A stretch of 63,865 nucleotides of DNA from Opitutaceae bacterium. Its GTDB lineage: Bacteria > Verrucomicrobiota > Verrucomicrobiia > Opitutales > Opitutaceae. The notes under the pieces were generated by a model. The model was not told the origin of the DNA. It saw nothing but the letters and a program-made list of their open reading frames with translations, and ran no database searches. The number at the start of each line of letters is the position of its first letter. Positions within the stretch are counted from its first letter, which is position 1. Shown here in pieces: positions 60,601-63,865 of the stretch. The stretch is taken from contig JAUSID010000211.1 in NCBI GenBank assembly GCA_030648295.1, positions 1-63,865 of the forward strand, read 5' to 3'. The translations under genes were made by a program, and so were the position numbers.

Positions 60601-61387
60601 AGACAGCTTCCGCCTGTTGGTGGAAAGCGCCAAAGACTACGCCATCATCATGCTCGATCTCAGCGGACATGTCGCCAGTTGGAACGCGGGCGCCGAACGC
60701 ATCAAGGGCTATCGCGCAGAGGAGATAATCGGGAAGCACTTCTCCTGCTTTTATCCGGCTGAGGCCTTACAGCGGGGCCTGCCCGAACAGGAACTGAAGG
60801 CGGCAGCCAAGGATGGGCGCTTTGAAGACGAAGGCTGGCGCGTGCGGAAAGATGGGCAGCAGTTCTGGGCCAACGTCATCGTCTCGGCATTGCGCGACAA
60901 GGACGGCACGCTGCGGGGCTTCTCGAAAGTGACGCGCGACCTGACCGAGCGCAAACAGGCCGAGGTGCAGATTCAGCAGCAGTCCAAGGAAATCATGGAA
61001 CTGTCCACGCCGGTCATGCAGGTCTGGCAGGGCGTGGTGGTGGCGCCGCTTATCGGCTCGCTGGACAGCAATCGCACCCAGCAGTTCATGGAGCGGCTGC
61101 TCGGCCGCATCGTGGAAACCAATTCACCCGTGGCCCTCGTGGACATCATGGGAGTGCCGACGATTGACACGCAGACGGCGCAGCACCTGGTCGAGACCAT
61201 CAGTGCCGTCCGCCTGCTGGGGGCGCAGGTGGTGTTGACGGGCGTGCGTCCGGCCATTGCCCAGACGCTTGTTCACCTGGGCATTGACCTGTCGGGCATC
61301 ATGACGCGTGCCTCCCTGTCCGCCGGCTTGCAGGTGGCGTTCGACATTCTGAAGCTCCAAGTTGTGAGCAAAGACAGCAGCCATTGA
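60545..61387 (+). CDS. rsbR: RsbR-type stressosome protein with N-terminal PAS sensor domain
   Basis: 280 aa; AAAGGA lies 7-8 nt before the ATG. Residues about 20-140 are a PAS domain (FRLLVESAKDYAIIMLDLSGHVASWNAGAERIKGY, FWANVIVSALRDKDGTLRGFSKVTRDLTERK). Residues about 155-272 are a STAS domain in the RsbR pattern: VMQVWQGVVVAPLIGSLDSNR, ALVDIMGVPTIDTQTAQHL, and VVLTGVRPAIAQTLVHLGIDL. The Thr residues in VDT/IDT and AQT-type positions are likely RsbT phosphorylation sites. Classical RsbR has a globin-like N-domain; here it is PAS, so the sensed signal may be a ligand, redox or light cue. It heads the rsbR-S-T-X run. Confidence 0.85.
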   Translation: MKEEMNTPSKSPATVLGSEDSFRLLVESAKDYAIIMLDLSGHVASWNAGAERIKGYRAEEIIGKHFSCFYPAEALQRGLPEQELKAAAKDGRFEDEGWRVRKDGQQFWANVIVSALRDKDGTLRGFSKVTRDLTERKQAEVQIQQQSKEIMELSTPVMQVWQGVVVAPLIGSLDSNRTQQFMERLLGRIVETNSPVALVDIMGVPTIDTQTAQHLVETISAVRLLGAQVVLTGVRPAIAQTLVHLGIDLSGIMTRASLSAGLQVAFDILKLQVVSKDSSH

Positions 61388-61399
61388 GAAAGGAACTGT

Positions 61400-61777
61400 A
61401 TGGCCTCCGAAAGCATCTCTGTCATCAAACTCCGTGATTTGCTGCTGGTCACGGTGCCGCCTGACCCGGACGACGAGACCGTGTCGGCGCTCCAGGAGCA
61501 AGTGCTGCGGGCCATGGCGCAGCATGAAGCCAAGGGCTTGGTGCTGGACATCTCCACGGTCCAGACCTTGGACTCCTTTTTTGCGCGGACTGTTGCGGAA
61601 ACTGTCCAAATGGTCGGGCTTATGGGTGGGCGCACGGTGCTGGCGGGCATGCGCGCCAGTGTGGCCGTCACGTCGACACAACTGGGCTTGACCGTGGGCA
61701 ACTCCCTGACCGCCCTCAACGTGGACCGGGCGTTGGACCTGCTCAACGCCGCACCCTCGGGATCACGGCGCGTATGA
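61400..61777 (+). CDS. rsbS: RsbS-type stressosome scaffold protein
   Basis: 125 aa; a good AAAGGA ribosome site precedes the ATG. A single STAS domain: ISVIKLRDLLLVTVPPDPDDETVSALQEQVLRAM, then VLDISTVQTLDSFFARTVAETVQMVGLMGG with the Ser of LDSFFAR at the position phosphorylated by RsbT in RsbS, then GMRASVAVTSTQLGL. RsbS and RsbR co-assemble into the stressosome core. It is 12 bp downstream of rsbR and overlaps rsbT by 4 bp. Confidence 0.85.
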   Translation: MASESISVIKLRDLLLVTVPPDPDDETVSALQEQVLRAMAQHEAKGLVLDISTVQTLDSFFARTVAETVQMVGLMGGRTVLAGMRASVAVTSTQLGLTVGNSLTALNVDRALDLLNAAPSGSRRV

Positions 61778-62190
61778 ACGAAAACGAACCACACCAAGGC
61801 GAATTCCGAATCACATCCGAGAACGACATCGTGATGGCGCGCAAAGTCGTTCGCGACGCGGCCACAACCTTGGGCTTTGGCCTCACCGATGTGACCCGCA
61901 TCGTCACCGCCGCCTCGGAACTGACCCGGAACATCTACCATTACGCCAAATCCGGCGTCATGCACTGGCGGGTGCTGAACAGCGGGACCGAGAACGGGCT
62001 GGAGTTGACGTTTGAAGATCAAGGCCCGGGGATTCCTGATATCGAGAAGGCGATGGAACCGGGTTTCAGCACCGGTAAGGGACTGGGCATGGGCTTGCCC
62101 GGCTCCAAACGGCTGATGGATGAACTGACGATTGAATCCACAGTCGGCAAAGGCACGACCGTGGTCGTGCGCAAGTGGATGAGGAAATAA
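61774..62190 (+). CDS. rsbT: RsbT-type serine/threonine protein kinase
   Basis: 138 aa, a small GHKL ATPase-kinase. ASELTRNIYHYAKSG is the N-box, EDQGPGIPDIEKAM the G1 box, and STGKGLGMGLPGSKRLMDELTIES the G2/lid region, in the order of RsbT rather than RsbW. In known systems it phosphorylates RsbR and RsbS and is released from the stressosome to act on a target. The ATG overlaps the rsbS stop codon. Confidence 0.87.
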   Translation: MNENEPHQGEFRITSENDIVMARKVVRDAATTLGFGLTDVTRIVTAASELTRNIYHYAKSGVMHWRVLNSGTENGLELTFEDQGPGIPDIEKAMEPGFSTGKGLGMGLPGSKRLMDELTIESTVGKGTTVVVRKWMRK

Positions 62191-62191
62191 C

Positions 62192-63208
62192 ATGCAGTCT
62201 CCACTCCCAGAGACCCTTGAAATCCTGCATTCCAGCCATGTGGGCGCGGCGCGGCGGGCGGCCAAGGCCTTGGCCGAAAGCATCGGATTTGACCCCGCAG
62301 CCTGCGAAGAGATCGCCCTCGCCATGACCGAATTGGCCACCAACCTGATCAAGCACGCCCAAGGCGGGAAGTTGACCCTGACGCCGCACGCCGACGGCGG
62401 GCGTGTCGCCTTGGAGATTGAATCGCGCGACAGCGGCCCGGGCATCGCCGATGTCGAGCAGGCCTTGGCCGATCGCTTCTCCACGGCCGGCACCCGCGGC
62501 ACGGGCTTGGGAGCCGTCAACCGCCTGATGGATGAACTGGACATCACTTCGGAACACGGTCGGGGCACGCGCATCGCTTGCCGCAAATGGGTGCGCCAGC
62601 ACCCGAGCAGCATTCGCCCGTGCCCGCTCGCCTTCGGCGTGGCGACACGCCCGCGCCAGCCCGGCGCGGACAACGGCGATGCCTTTGTGGTCAAGCAATG
62701 GGCCGAGATCGCGTTGGTGGGCGTGATTGACGGCTTGGGCCACGGCCAGTTTGCTCACCGCGCCGCCCAGGCGGCGCGGCAGTATGTGGAGAGCCATTTT
62801 GATCTGCCCCTCGACCAGATTTTTCGCGGCGTCGGTCGCGCCTGCCGCGCGACTCGCGGCGTGGTGATGGCTCTGGCGCGCTTTGACTGGGGGCAGGGCC
62901 GTCTGGCCTTTGCCTCCGTGGGCAACATCGAGGTCCGCGTTTTCCCCGGTTCCGAGCTGTTTTCTTTCTCCATCCGCCGCGGCGTCATCGGCCTCAACGC
63001 GCCGAATGCGATGGTCACGGAACATCCCTGGCCGCCCGGCCACGTGCTCGTGCTTCATTCGGACGGATTGCGAACGTACTGGAACTGGAAGGATTTTCCC
63101 GGCTTGTCGGAACAACCGGCCCAGGCCCTCGCCCAGGAGTTCTTGCGGTTGCTGGCCAAGGAAGAGGACGACGCCACCGTGATTGTGGTCAGAAAGGTGA
63201 TTCCATGA
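62192..63208 (+). CDS. RsbX-like PP2C phosphatase fused to an RsbW/T-like ATPase domain
   Basis: 338 aa. Residues about 1-135 are a second GHKL ATPase domain (MTELATNLIKHAQGG, ESRDSGPGIADVEQAL, GTRGTGLGAVNRLMDEL). Residues about 140-338 are a SpoIIE/PP2C-type phosphatase (DAFVVKQWAEIALVGVIDGLGHG, ALARFDWGQGRLAFASVGNIE, VLVLHSDGLRTYW, DDATVIVV). RsbX removes the phosphates placed by RsbT and resets the stressosome. Here the phosphatase carries its own ATPase domain, giving a two-function protein. Leu is frequently TTG here, unlike the CTG/CTC preference in most of the window, consistent with acquisition by transfer. Confidence 0.83.
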   Translation: MQSPLPETLEILHSSHVGAARRAAKALAESIGFDPAACEEIALAMTELATNLIKHAQGGKLTLTPHADGGRVALEIESRDSGPGIADVEQALADRFSTAGTRGTGLGAVNRLMDELDITSEHGRGTRIACRKWVRQHPSSIRPCPLAFGVATRPRQPGADNGDAFVVKQWAEIALVGVIDGLGHGQFAHRAAQAARQYVESHFDLPLDQIFRGVGRACRATRGVVMALARFDWGQGRLAFASVGNIEVRVFPGSELFSFSIRRGVIGLNAPNAMVTEHPWPPGHVLVLHSDGLRTYWNWKDFPGLSEQPAQALAQEFLRLLAKEEDDATVIVVRKVIP

Positions 63209-63865
63209 GAGCCGAGACGTTACAGCAGCAACTGGGCAATTCGCAGGCGACGGTGTGCGCATTGCAGAAGGAACTCGCCGAGACCAACCGGGGGCAGGTG
63301 GCGTTGATGATGGAGTTGGAGGAGCTTAGAACCGGGACCCTGCAAAGCGCGATTTTCAACAGCGCCAATTTCTCGAGTATCGCCACTGACGCGAAGGGCG
63401 TCATTCAGATCTTCAACGTCGGCGCGGAACGTATGCTGGGCTACGCGGCCGCCGACGTGCTGAACAAGATCACCCCAGCGGACATTTCCGATCCTCAGGA
63501 ATTGATAGCGCGCGCCAAGTCATTGAGCGTCGAGTTCTCCACGCCGATTACTCCGGGCTTCGAGGCGTTGGTGTTCAAGGCCTCGCGCGACATCGAAGAC
63601 ATCTACGAGCTGACCTACATCCGCAAGGACGGCAGCCGCTTCCCGGCGGTGGTGTCGGTCACGGCGCTGCGCGACGCGCAGGACGCCATCATCGGCTACC
63701 TGCTGATCGGCACCGACAACACCGCGCGCAAGCAGGCGGAAGAGGCACTGCTCAAGGCGGGCGCCCTGCAGCGCGCGATTTTCGACAGCGCCAACTTCTC
63801 GAGTATTGCCACCGACGCGAAGGGCGTCATCCACATCTTCAACGTGGGCGCGGAACGCATGCTCG
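63205..63865 (+). CDS. Multi-PAS signalling protein (partial, runs off the window)
   Basis: 220 codons visible; the ATG overlaps the previous stop codon by 4 bp. A coiled-coil start (LQQQLGNSQATVCALQKELAE) is followed by a PAS domain with a PAC-like end (about residues 45-185: LQSAIFNSANFSSIATDAKGVIQIF...YIRKDGSRFPAVVSVTALRD...GTDNTARKQAEEAL), and the next PAS domain begins with nearly the same words (LQRAIFDSANFSSIATDAKGVIHIF). It probably continues into a histidine kinase or another output domain that RsbT would control, as in Gram-negative stressosome loci where a two-component system follows rsbX. Confidence 0.75.
   Translation, partial: MRAETLQQQLGNSQATVCALQKELAETNRGQVALMMELEELRTGTLQSAIFNSANFSSIATDAKGVIQIFNVGAERMLGYAAADVLNKITPADISDPQELIARAKSLSVEFSTPITPGFEALVFKASRDIEDIYELTYIRKDGSRFPAVVSVTALRDAQDAIIGYLLIGTDNTARKQAEEALLKAGALQRAIFDSANFSSIATDAKGVIHIFNVGAERML

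Overview
The window looks like a chromosomal segment of a GC-rich Gram-negative bacterium of the Verrucomicrobiota, most likely Opitutaceae. The reasons are TonB-dependent receptors with the N-terminal 'ELSPF-x-V' signature, many Tat-exported (RR motif) enzymes, sulfatase and polysaccharide-lyase genes, and Na+/solute symporter and gpsA/lysA genes of that style. This assignment is an inference from gene content; there is no rRNA in view. No tRNA, rRNA or CRISPR array was seen.

1-27.5 kb is a dense electron-transfer island. After the tail of a membrane protein and a PHP-family phosphatase, it holds: (i) a 13-haem c-type cytochrome fused to a b-type membrane domain (CbcL-like architecture); (ii) two minus-strand modules, each made of a tetrahaem cytochrome, a Tat-exported four-cluster ferredoxin and an NrfD-like quinol dehydrogenase subunit (Cbc4/DsrJOP-like), one of whose NrfD proteins has a complete cyclic-nucleotide-binding domain spliced into it; (iii) a divergent RegB-like sensor kinase and NtrC-type sigma54 activator; (iv) a plus-strand operon of monohaem cytochrome, slipin, ferredoxin and an NrfD carrying an Ig-like extension, followed by two tandem MtrA/MtrB porin-cytochrome pairs. 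Two perfect CTGTCAC-N6-GTGACAG palindromes and a good -24/-12 promoter lie in front of operon (iv). Together these could carry electrons from the menaquinol pool through periplasmic haems to, or from, the outside of the cell. A strong terminator closes the island at 27.65 kb.

27.9-46.7 kb is mostly metabolism: a DUF485/ActP-like symporter pair, gpsA, lysA, a Tat-exported sugar isomerase, a beta-lactamase-NamZ (peptidoglycan) fusion, a polysaccharide-lyase-like protein, a glycosidase-like protein, a PL10-like pectate lyase, a dienelactone hydrolase, and a two-subunit molybdenum hydroxylase preceded by a repeat-rich 490-bp intergenic region.

47-59 kb is polysaccharide/oligomer uptake and processing: a TonB-dependent receptor, a secreted esterase, a minus-strand operon of TonB receptor, sulfatase and Gfo/Idh/MocA oxidoreductase, and a small antitoxin/frameshifted toxin pair.

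59-63.9 kb is a junction zone. A decapitated TonB receptor stump abuts a 0.58-kb RAYT-derived element with 30-bp perfect terminal inverted repeats and then an IS3 transposase fragment. Next comes a stressosome-type module (RsbR with PAS, RsbS, RsbT, and an RsbX-like phosphatase fused to an ATPase domain). It is bracketed by near-identical PAS-coding direct repeats and runs into a multi-PAS sensor protein that leaves the window.
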